A DNA stretch of 64,000 nucleotides from contig JANQGG010000032.1 of assembly GCA_028277445.1 (NCBI GenBank), positions 1-64,000 of the forward strand, read 5' to 3'. The stretch is from Chloroherpetonaceae bacterium. Its GTDB lineage: Bacteria; Bacteroidota; Chlorobiia; Chlorobiales; Chloroherpetonaceae. This document shows positions 28,882 to 38,328 of the stretch, one piece after another (the stretch's first letter is position 1; every line of letters begins with the position of its first letter). Position numbers and translations under genes: made by a program. Under the pieces are notes generated by a model that did no database searches, was not told the origin of the DNA, and saw only the letters and a program-made list of their open reading frames with translations.

Positions 28882-29718
28882 ATGTTTCACATGAATTTTG
28901 AATTGTTAATGCAAAATCGACTACAAACACTCATTGAATCCGATCAAAAGTTAAATGTGGCATATCTGATGCCTGAGTTTCCAATGGCTGACGCAACTCT
29001 GCCGGTATTGTTTGCCCTTCAGAATAGCGGCGTGAATTTAATTGAACTCGGCATCCCATTTAGTGATCCATTAGCTGATGGCAGTGTCATACAACGAGCA
29101 GCTTTAAAGTCTATTGAAAATGGTGTCACATTAAAAAAATTGCTAGCGCTAGTAAAGATGGCGCGCGAGTCAGAAAATTATGCAATACATATACCCATTG
29201 TTTTAATGGGTTATTATAATCCGATGTATTCCTATGGGATTGAGTCGTTCATTACAGATGCAGTAAAACATGGCGTAGATGGCTTTATCATCCCGGATTT
29301 ACCGCCAGAGGAAGCCTCTCTGTTTCGAACGCTGGCAGCATCTCACGGACTTTCGGTAACATTTTTAATTTCGCCAGTTACAATAGACGCTCGAATTCAG
29401 GAAATCGATAACCTTTCAACGCATTTTTCATATTGTGTTTCTGTTAATGCAACAACCGGAACTTCTAAGCTTGCCGGTGGGATTGAAGCCAATTCATTAA
29501 AAGATTATTTATCGCGTGTAAGAAAAAACACCAAAAAGAAGTTTGTGGTGGGTTTTGGAATAAAGACCCCAGAGCAGGTTCATGAAATTCAGAAAAATGC
29601 AGATGGCGTGGTGGTTGGTTCAGCGCTTCTAAACGCGATTCAATCGTCAACATCTCCTGAGAACGCAGCACATCATGCGCAAGAATTTTGTCATTCGTTA
29701 TTTCTAAATTCGAACTGA
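28882..29718 (+). CDS. trpA: Tryptophan synthase alpha subunit
   Basis: This subunit cleaves indole-3-glycerol phosphate to indole and glyceraldehyde-3-phosphate and channels indole to TrpB. The catalytic Glu is in the ELGIPFSDP motif and the second acid in LADG; the VNATTGTSKL loop also fits, with Thr in place of the usual Arg after TG. The substrate-proximal strand near the N-terminus reads LMPEFPMAD where most TrpA have ITAGDP. I recall the PEFP form from Chlorobium sequences. The first ATG (28882) may not be the true one; ATG at 28891 or 28909 (MQNRLQTL) fits family N-termini better. trpB is not adjacent. Confidence 0.93.
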   Translation: MFHMNFELLMQNRLQTLIESDQKLNVAYLMPEFPMADATLPVLFALQNSGVNLIELGIPFSDPLADGSVIQRAALKSIENGVTLKKLLALVKMARESENYAIHIPIVLMGYYNPMYSYGIESFITDAVKHGVDGFIIPDLPPEEASLFRTLAASHGLSVTFLISPVTIDARIQEIDNLSTHFSYCVSVNATTGTSKLAGGIEANSLKDYLSRVRKNTKKKFVVGFGIKTPEQVHEIQKNADGVVVGSALLNAIQSSTSPENAAHHAQEFCHSLFLNSN

Positions 29719-29730
29719 AATACCCACACA

Positions 29731-30741
29731 ATGAGTTTAGAACCGCAAGTTGATGTTATAATTCCACATTTCAATGGTAAGCAAATTTTAACCAATTGTT
29801 TGGCATCGCTTGAACAGTCAACTTATAAGAACATAAAGGTATGGGTTGTAGATAATGGTTCGACAGATGACAGCGCCGAGTATGTAAAAAAGAAATTCAA
29901 ATGGACCAATATTATATCTCCCGGATTAAATCTAGGCTATGCCGGGGGGTGTAATTATGGGTATGAAAAAACACAAGGAAAGTACGTTATCTTTCTGAAC
30001 AACGATACCGAACACGAACCCGATTGGATAGCTCATTTGGTGGTTTTTGCTGAGGAAAACGATGAAGTGGCAGCTATTCAACCTAAGATTCTATCCATAC
30101 AGAGCCGCAATGAAGGAAAAAAAGTGTTTGACTATGCCGGAGCAGCTGGAGGCTTGATGGATCATTTTGGTTATCCTTATGCATATGGCCGGGTGATGAA
30201 CCATGTTGAAGAAGATGTTGGACAGTATGATAACCCTCGGCAAATTTTTTGGGCATCCGGCGCTGCAATGCTTTTAAGGCGTGATAGTGTTGAAAAAGTC
30301 GGTGTTTTTGATGAAGATTTTTTTGCACATATGGAAGAGATCGACCTGTGTTGGCGCTTACAAATTGCAGGATATAAAATCTATAGTCAGCCCTGTTCAG
30401 TTGTTTATCATTATGGTGGGGCAACTTTAAAAAGCGGTTCAGAAAAAAAGATTTATTTAAACCATAGAAACAACATTTTCATGATTTTGAAAAATATGGA
30501 AATGGTTAAATTGAGTCTTGTTTTTCCACTGAGAGTGTTACTTGATCTGATTGCTTGTGTATATTACTTAATGAAATTTAATGCAGACTATTTTAAAATA
30601 CCTTTAAATGCTATGGCGTGGAACCTTAGGCATTTAAAGGCAATAATGAAAAAAAGAAAAATTATTCAATCTTCCAGAAAAGTTTCTGATAAAGATATTT
30701 TCCTGAATTCAAGATTTCTTGTTCTTTTTAATAGATGCTAA
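29731..30741 (+). CDS. Family 2 glycosyltransferase
   Basis: This is a GT-A fold sugar transferase of the rhamnosyltransferase-like GT2 group. The 336 residues show VDVIIPHFNG (8-17) and VVDNGSTDDS (39-48). The acidic NNDTEHEPD segment near 91-99 replaces a classical DXD. The conserved DEDFFAHMEEIDLCWR stretch follows near 191-206. The C-terminal hydrophobic segment suggests membrane association. It opens the surface-polysaccharide block, 13 bp after trpA and 17 bp before the flippase-like gene. Donor and acceptor sugars cannot be predicted. Confidence 0.88.
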   Translation: MSLEPQVDVIIPHFNGKQILTNCLASLEQSTYKNIKVWVVDNGSTDDSAEYVKKKFKWTNIISPGLNLGYAGGCNYGYEKTQGKYVIFLNNDTEHEPDWIAHLVVFAEENDEVAAIQPKILSIQSRNEGKKVFDYAGAAGGLMDHFGYPYAYGRVMNHVEEDVGQYDNPRQIFWASGAAMLLRRDSVEKVGVFDEDFFAHMEEIDLCWRLQIAGYKIYSQPCSVVYHYGGATLKSGSEKKIYLNHRNNIFMILKNMEMVKLSLVFPLRVLLDLIACVYYLMKFNADYFKIPLNAMAWNLRHLKAIMKKRKIIQSSRKVSDKDIFLNSRFLVLFNRC

Positions 30742-30757
30742 GTAAAATGAACTGCGT

Positions 30758-31813
30758 GTGAAGATCATCAAGTATTTAGTAACCATAATCATAGTCGTAC
30801 TTTTTTTCTGGTTGGCGTTTAAGGATTTTACAAGCACCGAAATTGAATCGTTATGGCTCACACTAAAGAATATTAACGGATATTGGGTGGGCTTAACAGT
30901 TGTTGTTCTTGGTTTTAGCAATGTTGTGAGGGCTTGGCGATGGCGGTATTTACTTTCAGAGGTACGTACAGGTCTTTTGATTAGCGATTTTTATCATGCT
31001 ACGATGATTGGGTATGCGATTAATTTGGTGTTGCCCAGAGTAGGTGAAATATCCAAAGCTGTTCATTTGTCGAAAAAAACAAAAATTGATATCAAGCAAG
31101 TGTTAGCTTCTGTTGTTGTTGAACGAATTCTTGATTCCATGATTTTTGCATTATTTTTTGCTGTTTCGAGTTTTATGTTTCGTGCAAAGTTAGATGAAGT
31201 TTTTGGTGATATTTCTATGTTAGGTTGGTCATTACCCATACATTTTTTTTCTGTTTTTTTGTTATTCCTGACTTTGGTTATGCTTTTAAGTTTTACATTA
31301 CTTGTTTTTTTTCCATATAAAGTAACGGGATTGATAGGAAGTTTTTTCTCGAAGTTTTCAGAAAAACTATCTCAACGACTATCTGAATTTTTTACGGCTT
31401 TTATTGAAGGTGCAGGTGCATTAAAGCAAACAAAAAACTACAGTGTTATATTATTAAGTTCATTAGGTATTTGGGGAATTTATTTGTTAGGGACATTATT
31501 CCCTTTTTATTCAATGTCGCTTGATCTTGAATATTCATTGGGTGGATTAGAAGCGTTAGCAACAATGAGTATTGCTGCATTTGGGCAACTAATAACACCA
31601 GCTGGCGCAGGTACATATCAATACATATGTCAAACGGTTTTAAACAAAGTCTTTTTAGTGGAAATTAGCCAAGCATCAGCCTTTGCTTTGCTTGTGTTCA
31701 GCATTATCCTGTCCACGTATGGTGTTTTAGGGGCATATTCAGTTTTCTCTCAATCAAAAGAGATAAAGTTAGATCGTTCTATTAAAAAAAATATTGTATT
31801 TAAAAAAAGTTAA
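30758..31813 (+). CDS. Lysylphosphatidylglycerol synthetase/flippase-like membrane protein (UPF0104)
   Basis: This polytopic membrane protein of 351 residues belongs to the LPG_synthase_TM family (about eight TM segments). The hallmark is near 82-105: an amphipathic stretch GYAINLVLPRVGEISKAVHL, with the Gly/Asn, Pro-Arg and Gly-Glu spacing of the family. A second conserved site, GQLITPAGAGTYQY, lies in the C-terminal half. Functions proposed for relatives are lipid or glycolipid flipping. The start is GTG at 30758. Position between a glycosyltransferase and a chain-length/kinase gene suggests a role in surface glycan export. Confidence 0.8.
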   Translation: MKIIKYLVTIIIVVLFFWLAFKDFTSTEIESLWLTLKNINGYWVGLTVVVLGFSNVVRAWRWRYLLSEVRTGLLISDFYHATMIGYAINLVLPRVGEISKAVHLSKKTKIDIKQVLASVVVERILDSMIFALFFAVSSFMFRAKLDEVFGDISMLGWSLPIHFFSVFLLFLTLVMLLSFTLLVFFPYKVTGLIGSFFSKFSEKLSQRLSEFFTAFIEGAGALKQTKNYSVILLSSLGIWGIYLLGTLFPFYSMSLDLEYSLGGLEALATMSIAAFGQLITPAGAGTYQYICQTVLNKVFLVEISQASAFALLVFSIILSTYGVLGAYSVFSQSKEIKLDRSIKKNIVFKKS

Positions 31814-31840
31814 TTCATAAGAATTTAAATAAGTAATTAT

Positions 31841-34246
31841 ATGCCTTCTTATACTGAGAATGGAAATCAAAAAAATCCAAAATACGACCCTGATTTTAGG
31901 CCAAATCAGTTTGAAGCGTTCGAAGAAGAAGATTTAAGTGTCACGTTTTATAACTATTTGAGAGCTTTGAGTCGAGGCAAATGGATTATTTTAGTTGCAT
32001 TTTTAACCATTATGGGTATCACGCTCATAATAAGTTTAAATCAAAAGGATGTGTATGAAGGTGTAACCAGTGTTTTAATTAATGATCAAAATTCAGCCAA
32101 CTCAGTGGTGGTAAGTTTTGCAACAACAACTGATAACAAAATAAATAATGAAATTGAAGTATTAAAAAGCAGATCGCTTGCTGAGCAAGTTGCCTATAGT
32201 TTGTTAAAAAAAGTTTATAAAGACCCGATAAAAAAACAGGATACCTTGGAAATTTTATTTGACAAGGAAACAGGTGAGGTATCGGATATAGATGACATTG
32301 CATCAAGAGTTAAGTTGATGTTAGAAGTGGAAAATTTAAAAAACACCGATTTTCTATTATTAAAATATAGAGCTTTTGATCCTTATGAAGCAGCAACCAT
32401 TTCTAAAACAATAGCTGAAGTATATGAGGAAAGAAATAAAAAATCTACTAGAAATACAGCTAGGACTGTCCGGCAATTTTTAGAAGAGCAGTTGAGTCAA
32501 AAAAATCGACTTTTACTAGATAGTGAAGCACAGCTTCAACAGTTTATGGAAGAAAACAGGGTTGTTTCTTTGCAAGCTGAAGGAAAAGAATTGATTGAAC
32601 GATTTTCTGATTTTAAAGCTAAAGCTGATGAGGCAGAAGTTATGCTTACGATTGTTGAATCATCCTTGAAGGCATACAATGAAGAAATGCGTTCAATGAT
32701 ACCAAAGCTTTCTAATTCTGCCGTGCAAGCTACGATTACACCATATACAACCTTATTTCAGCAGCAGATTGCTCAACTGGAAGTTGAACGTGATAAAATA
32801 TTGACTGATCCAGGAAGTGATTACAACATTAACGTTCAAGAACGTTTACAGGAGTACAATGATAAAATAGAGTCTTATAAAAAGCGACTTCAACAAACCT
32901 TTGAACGGCAGGTTAAACAAGGTTTATCTAATGTTAATAATCCGGAATCTTATCAGGATATTTATAAAAGAAAGTTAGATCTAGAGTTAGAGTTGGTTAG
33001 TATTAAAACGAAATATGATTCTTATAAAAAAATTGTTGATGAGTATGATAAGACTTTTGTTAAAACACCTGGTATTAATGTGGAATTTGCAAGATTGGAA
33101 CGAAAAGCTAAAAGTCTTGAATCGCTTTATCAACTTTTAGAGCAAAGGTATCAGGAAGCTTTAATTGCTGAAGAGCAGGTTCCAAAAAATATTGAAATAA
33201 TTGACTGGGCAATACCTAATGAAGCACCTGTTGAACCAAATCGTGTGTTAAACATTCTTGTGGGTATAGTTGCTGGGTTAGGCGTAGGTTTTGGCGTGGT
33301 AATGCTCATACAGTTTCTAGATCGCACAATTTATACTCCTGAACAAGCTGAGAAGTTAGGGCCTCTTTTGGCAACTATACCTGTAATTGAAACATTTGAG
33401 GAAGGTGTAAGAAGTAAAACCGGGGGGAGTGTTAAAGTTATTGAAGGACCGGATTCTGAGTATAAAAAAATCGCATCGCATTTGGTTACCCATTTCGACC
33501 CTAAAAGTACCGTTTCCGAAGCTTATAGAACGCTTAGAACAAATATTTTATTTTCAGGCGTTCAAGTTTCTAATTCAAACGAGAAGCAAGGAAAAATTTT
33601 TGTGGTAACAAGTTCATCGCCAAAAGAGGGAAAATCAACCACCATTTCTAATTTAGCGATTACAATTGCTCAAGGTGGACAAAAAGTGCTTTTGGTTGAT
33701 ACTGATTTAAGACGCCCTGTCATTCATTCGATTTTCGGATTTAATAAAGAACCTGGTTTGACAAACTATTTGGTTGGTCGTGCTCAACTTGATGATATCG
33801 TTCGTCATTCTCCTATTGACAATCTTGATATCATTACGTCCGGCACAATTCCACCAAATCCTTCTGAACTGATTGGAACTCAAAAGATGAAGGAGTTCTT
33901 AGCTGAAATTCGTTCTAAGTATGATATTGTGTTGCATGATAGTCCCCCAGTTATTGCTGTGACAGATCCTCAGGTTTTGTCTAAAATGACTGATGGTGTC
34001 ATCGTTGTAATTTCCTCTGGGCAAACTCAAATTGAATTGGCTGAACGTGCAGTTGAATCAATTCAAAAAGTTAATTCTACAATAATTGGGTTTGTTTTAA
34101 ATAATTTAGATGTTCAAAACACCTTTGGTTCATATTATAAATATTATCGCTATTACAACTATTATTATGAATCAAAAGAGGGGAGAGATTTTAAACCTTC
34201 ATTCTTAGATAAACTCTTTGTGAAGATTTTAGGTGAAAAAAATTAA
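31841..34246 (+). CDS. Polysaccharide chain-length determinant / bacterial tyrosine autokinase (Wzc type)
   Basis: This inner-membrane regulator of exopolysaccharide polymerisation has 801 residues. It has a first TM near residues 48-68, a Wzz periplasmic domain with long coiled-coil (about 180-440) and a second TM near 465-490. The cytoplasmic BY-kinase follows: Walker A SSPKEGKST (about 592-600), Walker A' VDTDLRRP near 619 and Walker B-like LHDSPP. A Tyr-rich C-terminal cluster (YYKYYRYYNYYY, about 765-776) is the autophosphorylation tail. Its partner outer-membrane exporter (Wza) is not adjacent. The kinase is intact. Confidence 0.92.
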   Translation: MPSYTENGNQKNPKYDPDFRPNQFEAFEEEDLSVTFYNYLRALSRGKWIILVAFLTIMGITLIISLNQKDVYEGVTSVLINDQNSANSVVVSFATTTDNKINNEIEVLKSRSLAEQVAYSLLKKVYKDPIKKQDTLEILFDKETGEVSDIDDIASRVKLMLEVENLKNTDFLLLKYRAFDPYEAATISKTIAEVYEERNKKSTRNTARTVRQFLEEQLSQKNRLLLDSEAQLQQFMEENRVVSLQAEGKELIERFSDFKAKADEAEVMLTIVESSLKAYNEEMRSMIPKLSNSAVQATITPYTTLFQQQIAQLEVERDKILTDPGSDYNINVQERLQEYNDKIESYKKRLQQTFERQVKQGLSNVNNPESYQDIYKRKLDLELELVSIKTKYDSYKKIVDEYDKTFVKTPGINVEFARLERKAKSLESLYQLLEQRYQEALIAEEQVPKNIEIIDWAIPNEAPVEPNRVLNILVGIVAGLGVGFGVVMLIQFLDRTIYTPEQAEKLGPLLATIPVIETFEEGVRSKTGGSVKVIEGPDSEYKKIASHLVTHFDPKSTVSEAYRTLRTNILFSGVQVSNSNEKQGKIFVVTSSSPKEGKSTTISNLAITIAQGGQKVLLVDTDLRRPVIHSIFGFNKEPGLTNYLVGRAQLDDIVRHSPIDNLDIITSGTIPPNPSELIGTQKMKEFLAEIRSKYDIVLHDSPPVIAVTDPQVLSKMTDGVIVVISSGQTQIELAERAVESIQKVNSTIIGFVLNNLDVQNTFGSYYKYYRYYNYYYESKEGRDFKPSFLDKLFVKILGEKN

Positions 34247-34252
34247 GGTATC

Positions 34253-35740
34253 ATGAAATTTATTCATAATGCATTAGTAATTATATGTTGTGCCTTATTG
34301 ATTTGGGGTTGTTCCGTTGGAAATGATGGTAATGCAAATATGACTATTACAGGCAAGGTAGTTGATAATTTGGGGAATCCGTTATCTGGAGTAACTGTCA
34401 CCATATATAATGCCAAAAATACCAATGAGATAGATCAAATACGTTCTGAAGCTCAAGGTGTAGGATTTGATAATTATGAGAAGTTGATGTTTAATACATC
34501 TTTTCAAAATAGTATTGGAACTGGCAAAACAAATTCATCTGGCGAGTTTAACATTGGAATTAATTCTACATCTGATAAATTAAATCTTAAGTTGTTTAAA
34601 CAAAATTACGGCCAGAATTGGTTTGCTGGTTTAAAAGGGAGTGAATTAGGCAATTTAATTTGTTTAGAAGATAGTGTGTTGCATGACGATACTTTTTTAA
34701 ACAATTTTTTTGTTCAGGATACTTTAGTGTTTAAGCAAAATAAGTTATATGAGGTTTTAAGCAATGAAACAGTAAATTTTTCTGTATCAGGTTCAGGTGT
34801 TATAATTTTTGAAGAAGGATCTAAAATAATTTTGGGTAATAATTCTGCGATAACGTTTCAAGCAAAATCTTTACTTATTAATGGGACTACAAATAATCCT
34901 GTCGTATTTGTTTCTTCATCTACTATACCCTGGGAAAAAGTTGAATTTAATCTGAGTGGGGATCAAGTATTAATAAATGGATTGTCATGCGTAAATGCTA
35001 ATCAAGGGGTGATATTTTCTAAAAAACCAACTACTCCGAACATAACTATAAATAACTCTTTGTTCGATAATTTAAATGGGGGGTTACAGTTACTAACTCA
35101 GAATAATTTCACGTTTTCAGAAAACATTATTTCTAATTGTAATGAGGGTTTACAGCTTTCATCAGGGATTGACTCATCAAGAATTGATAGCAATATTTTG
35201 ATTGACTCCAATAATCCATTAAGGATTGAGGGACAAGGTTTTAATGAGGGTATTGGTCAAAGACCTGTTTACAGTAGTATTTCAAATAATTATTTTAAAT
35301 CTTCGTTAACATCAATTGATGCAGTAACAGTAGACCTTAAAATAACTGATAATACGATTAATAACTGTGAGATAGGAATGAATTTTGATAATGGTTGTAG
35401 AGGATTTATTGCAAATAACATTATTGAAAGTGTGGGCAATACTTCTATTAACATTAAACAGGGGAGCTACCCTTGGGGTAGATATGATTCAAAATTTTAT
35501 AGTATAAATGGCGGGTTTTCTAATAATAATTTTGATAGGCCAATAAATAGCACGAATTCGTTTATTAATGATGATATGACTAATGTTAATGCTGAAAATA
35601 ATTATTGGTATACAACTAATTTTGATACGTTAGAATCTATTATTAAGCATGATATTGATTTTGGATTTGAAAATCCCAAAGGGGAAGTAATTTTTACTCC
35701 TTATAAAACTTTTGAAATTCCAAATATTGGAGCCAAATAA
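34253..35740 (+). CDS. Lipoprotein with carboxypeptidase-regulatory-like domain and right-handed beta-helix
   Basis: The 495-residue protein begins with a lipoprotein signal (hydrophobic 7-18, lipobox WGCS with lipidated Cys20). Next comes a CarboxypepD_reg-like module, ITGKVVDNLGNPLSGVTVTI, near 30-50. The remainder (about 190-470) is Asn/Ser-rich with short repeating strands such as NNTINNCEIG and SNNYFKSS, typical of NosD/pectate-lyase type parallel beta-helices. It may bind or process the surface polysaccharide made by its neighbours. The gene is clearly more AT-rich than the men or metG regions, a possible sign of transfer. No catalytic residues were identified. Confidence 0.72.
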   Translation: MKFIHNALVIICCALLIWGCSVGNDGNANMTITGKVVDNLGNPLSGVTVTIYNAKNTNEIDQIRSEAQGVGFDNYEKLMFNTSFQNSIGTGKTNSSGEFNIGINSTSDKLNLKLFKQNYGQNWFAGLKGSELGNLICLEDSVLHDDTFLNNFFVQDTLVFKQNKLYEVLSNETVNFSVSGSGVIIFEEGSKIILGNNSAITFQAKSLLINGTTNNPVVFVSSSTIPWEKVEFNLSGDQVLINGLSCVNANQGVIFSKKPTTPNITINNSLFDNLNGGLQLLTQNNFTFSENIISNCNEGLQLSSGIDSSRIDSNILIDSNNPLRIEGQGFNEGIGQRPVYSSISNNYFKSSLTSIDAVTVDLKITDNTINNCEIGMNFDNGCRGFIANNIIESVGNTSINIKQGSYPWGRYDSKFYSINGGFSNNNFDRPINSTNSFINDDMTNVNAENNYWYTTNFDTLESIIKHDIDFGFENPKGEVIFTPYKTFEIPNIGAK

Positions 35741-35763
35741 TTTTTATAGGTTAGTATAAGTAC

Positions 35764-36906
35764 ATGAAAATTGGCATAACGTGCTACCCGACTTATGGTG
35801 GTAGTGGTGTGGTAGCAACTGAATTAGGTAAAGCATTAGCCGTTAATGGTCATACCGTACATTTTATCAGTTATGCAATGCCATTTCGCTTGAATGAGTT
35901 TTCAAGTAATATCTACTATCATGAAGTTGATATTAGCAACTACCCTCTGTTTCAGTATCCTCCCTATTCAATTGCACTTGCTTCCAAAATGGCAGATGTA
36001 ATCAGTTTTGAAAAATTAGATCTTTTGCATGTTCATTATGCGATTCCTCATGCTATAAGTGCATTCATGGCTAAAGAGATGTTAAAAGAAAAAAATGATC
36101 CCAATGAGGATTTTAAATTGATTACCACACTTCATGGTACAGATATAACATTAATTGGTCAAGAACCTAGCATGCTTGAAGCGGTTAAATTGGGCTTGAA
36201 CAGGTCTGATGGAATAACGGCAGTTTCAAATTTCTTGAAAGAAAAAACCATTAATAGTTTTTCACCTGTCAATGATATTGAGGTTATTCCAAACTTTATT
36301 GATACAGGCTATTTTTATAAAAAATCATGTGATAATTACCGCAAAGTTTTTGCAGATCAAAATGAGCGTGTAATCATTCATATTTCTAATTTCCGTCCTG
36401 TTAAACGAGTTAAAGAAATTGTAAAAATATTTTATGATATTAATCAAGCCATACCGAGCGTATTGCTTTTAGTTGGCGATGGGCCTGAACGATCCGAAGC
36501 AGAGCATATTGCTCGGGATTTGGGTATTTATCATAAAGTTAAATTTTTAGGTCGTCAAGAAGCGATAGTTGAGTTATTATCCATTTCAGATTTAATGTTA
36601 ATGCCTAGCAGAACTGAGTCGTTCGGACTTGCTGCTTTAGAGGCTATGGCTTGTGGTGTGCCGGTAATTGCTTCAAAAGTTGGAGGATTGCCAGAATTAA
36701 TTGAAAATAATAAAAACGGATGTTTGCACGAAGTTGAAAATATCCAGGAAATGGCAGAGTGCGCTGTATCTATTTTAAAAGATATTGATCGATTGAAAAA
36801 GTTTTCATTATCTGCTGTAAAACGTTCAAAACATTACGATGCACAAAAAATAGTTCCACAGTATGAAAAGTATTATCAAAAAATTCTAGAAAAAACTAAA
36901 GCGTAG
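35764..36906 (+). CDS. bshA: N-acetyl-alpha-D-glucosaminyl L-malate synthase
   Basis: This GT4 (GT-B fold) glycosyltransferase performs the first step of bacillithiol synthesis, transferring GlcNAc from UDP-GlcNAc to L-malate. The 380-residue protein opens with ITCYPTYGGSGVVATELGKA (4-23), the BshA signature, then HFISYAMPFRL and YPLFQYPPYSIALASKM. The C-terminal nucleotide-sugar site reads PSRTESFGLAALEAMACGVP. It closes the polysaccharide block, 23 bp after the lipoprotein gene, but serves thiol metabolism together with bshC at 15140. Confidence 0.95.
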   Translation: MKIGITCYPTYGGSGVVATELGKALAVNGHTVHFISYAMPFRLNEFSSNIYYHEVDISNYPLFQYPPYSIALASKMADVISFEKLDLLHVHYAIPHAISAFMAKEMLKEKNDPNEDFKLITTLHGTDITLIGQEPSMLEAVKLGLNRSDGITAVSNFLKEKTINSFSPVNDIEVIPNFIDTGYFYKKSCDNYRKVFADQNERVIIHISNFRPVKRVKEIVKIFYDINQAIPSVLLLVGDGPERSEAEHIARDLGIYHKVKFLGRQEAIVELLSISDLMLMPSRTESFGLAALEAMACGVPVIASKVGGLPELIENNKNGCLHEVENIQEMAECAVSILKDIDRLKKFSLSAVKRSKHYDAQKIVPQYEKYYQKILEKTKA

Positions 36907-36961
36907 ACCAAAATTATTGATTTGTGGTTATATTTAAAAAGTAGATTAAACAGTCTATATT

Positions 36962-37081
36962 ATGACCCGAAAACGAATTCCTAAACTAAGCGACAACGCC
37001 AAACTCTCATTTAGTAAAGGGGACTTAATCGAAGTTTTGATGATTCTCGTTGCAACTTCAGCATTTTTATTATTCCGATAA
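36962..37081 (+). CDS. Possible 39-residue single-TM microprotein
   Basis: A 39-codon frame starts with ATG 55 bp after bshA. The peptide has a basic N-terminus (TRKR) and a C-terminal hydrophobic segment (about residues 23-38, ending LLFR), which fits a small inner-membrane protein. It ends 10 bp from the convergent mreB stop. No strong Shine-Dalgarno is present and I recognise no family. It might be chance, though the gap has no other content. Confidence 0.3.
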   Translation: MTRKRIPKLSDNAKLSFSKGDLIEVLMILVATSAFLLFR

Positions 37082-37091
37082 TGCTAAGACA

Positions 37092-38120
37092 TCACGGACG
37101 TTTGGTTTGCATGAGTACTTTCTGATACTTTTCAAGATTCTCCAACACTTTACCCGTCCCTCTTACAACAGCTGTTAACGGGTCTTCACCGACATGTACC
37201 GGGAGTTTTGTTTCTTCACTTAAGCGTTTATCCAGGCCTTTAATGAGTGCGCCACCGCCTGTAAGTAGAATACCTCGATCTAAAATATCTGCGGAGAGTT
37301 CTGGTGGCGTTGTTTCCAGGCATCGCCTTACAGCATTTACAATTTGTCCGATTGGTTCTGAAATGGCTTCACGGATTTCAGGTGAACTAATATCGCGTTG
37401 TTCAGGGAGACTGGTTACCAAATTTCTTCCTTTTACCGTTGCAATTAACTCTTCCTCTAACTCGTAAGCCGAGCCAATTTTAATTTTTATTTCTTCTGCA
37501 GTTCGTTCGCCAATAGCCAGGTTATATGTTTTTCTAAAATGCTGAAGAATGGAATTAGTGATTTCAGTTCCTGCAACACGAACGGATTCACCAGTGGCTA
37601 AACCGGACAAAGAAATCACCGCAATTTCAGTCGTCCCTCCGCCAATATCAACGATCATGTTACCAAACGGCGCTTCAACATCAAGCCCAACGCCAATTGC
37701 AGCAGCCATGGGCTCAGCAACAAGATAGACTTCTTTTGCACCGACATGCTCAGCTGAGTCACGAACAGCTCTTTTTTCAACTTCGGTTATGCCTGATGGA
37801 ATACCAATAACCATTCGCCGGATTGTACCGGCAAAATCTTTTTGTGCTTTTTTAATCAACCCACGCATTAATTCTTCCGCAGCTTCATAATCCGCAATTA
37901 CACCACCTCCAAGCGGTTTAATGGTTATGATATCGCGGTGCGTTTTTTCATGCATTTGGCGGGCTTCACTACCGAAAGCTACAACCTTTCGTGAATTTCT
38001 ATCTAATGCAACTATTGAAGGTTCGTTTAAAATTATACCTTTGCCACGAAGGAACACAAGCGTGTTAGCAGTTCCTAAATCCATGGCAAAATCTTTAGAG
38101 AAAAAATCTAAGAATCCCAT
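37092..38120 (-). CDS. mreB: Rod-shape determining protein MreB
   Basis: This bacterial actin homologue forms membrane-associated filaments that guide lateral wall synthesis. The 342 residues show the actin-fold phosphate-1 motif DLGTANTLVF (15-24), the connecting IVALD, phosphate-2 VDIGGGTTEIAV near 158-169 and the adenosine motif LLTGGGALIKGL near 288-299. mreC and mreD do not follow; the gene downstream in transcription direction is on the other strand. Its promoter should lie in 38121-38328. The family call is certain. Confidence 0.97.
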   Translation of the reverse strand: MGFLDFFSKDFAMDLGTANTLVFLRGKGIILNEPSIVALDRNSRKVVAFGSEARQMHEKTHRDIITIKPLGGGVIADYEAAEELMRGLIKKAQKDFAGTIRRMVIGIPSGITEVEKRAVRDSAEHVGAKEVYLVAEPMAAAIGVGLDVEAPFGNMIVDIGGGTTEIAVISLSGLATGESVRVAGTEITNSILQHFRKTYNLAIGERTAEEIKIKIGSAYELEEELIATVKGRNLVTSLPEQRDISSPEIREAISEPIGQIVNAVRRCLETTPPELSADILDRGILLTGGGALIKGLDKRLSEETKLPVHVGEDPLTAVVRGTGKVLENLEKYQKVLMQTKRP

Positions 38121-38328
38121 TTAAGAGAGAAGTTGATATTATGTTGCTAAGCAAAAGTTAGCAATGAGGTTAAGCAAAACATTGATAAACTAACTATCTA
38201 GAGCTTATTTAAATATAGAAAATAAACCATCATTGCAAGGTGCAAACTTGTATTTTTTAAATAAAAGTCAAGGGTTTATCGGAGGAGAAAATAAATGGGG
38301 GTACAAAATTTATTTTAATACTGAACGA

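Noticed and set aside
38280-38316. Seven-codon frame with a perfect GGAGG upstream (plus strand, between mreB and tatA)
   Set aside because: Far too short, and it lies in the region between two minus-strand genes with nothing following on the plus strand.
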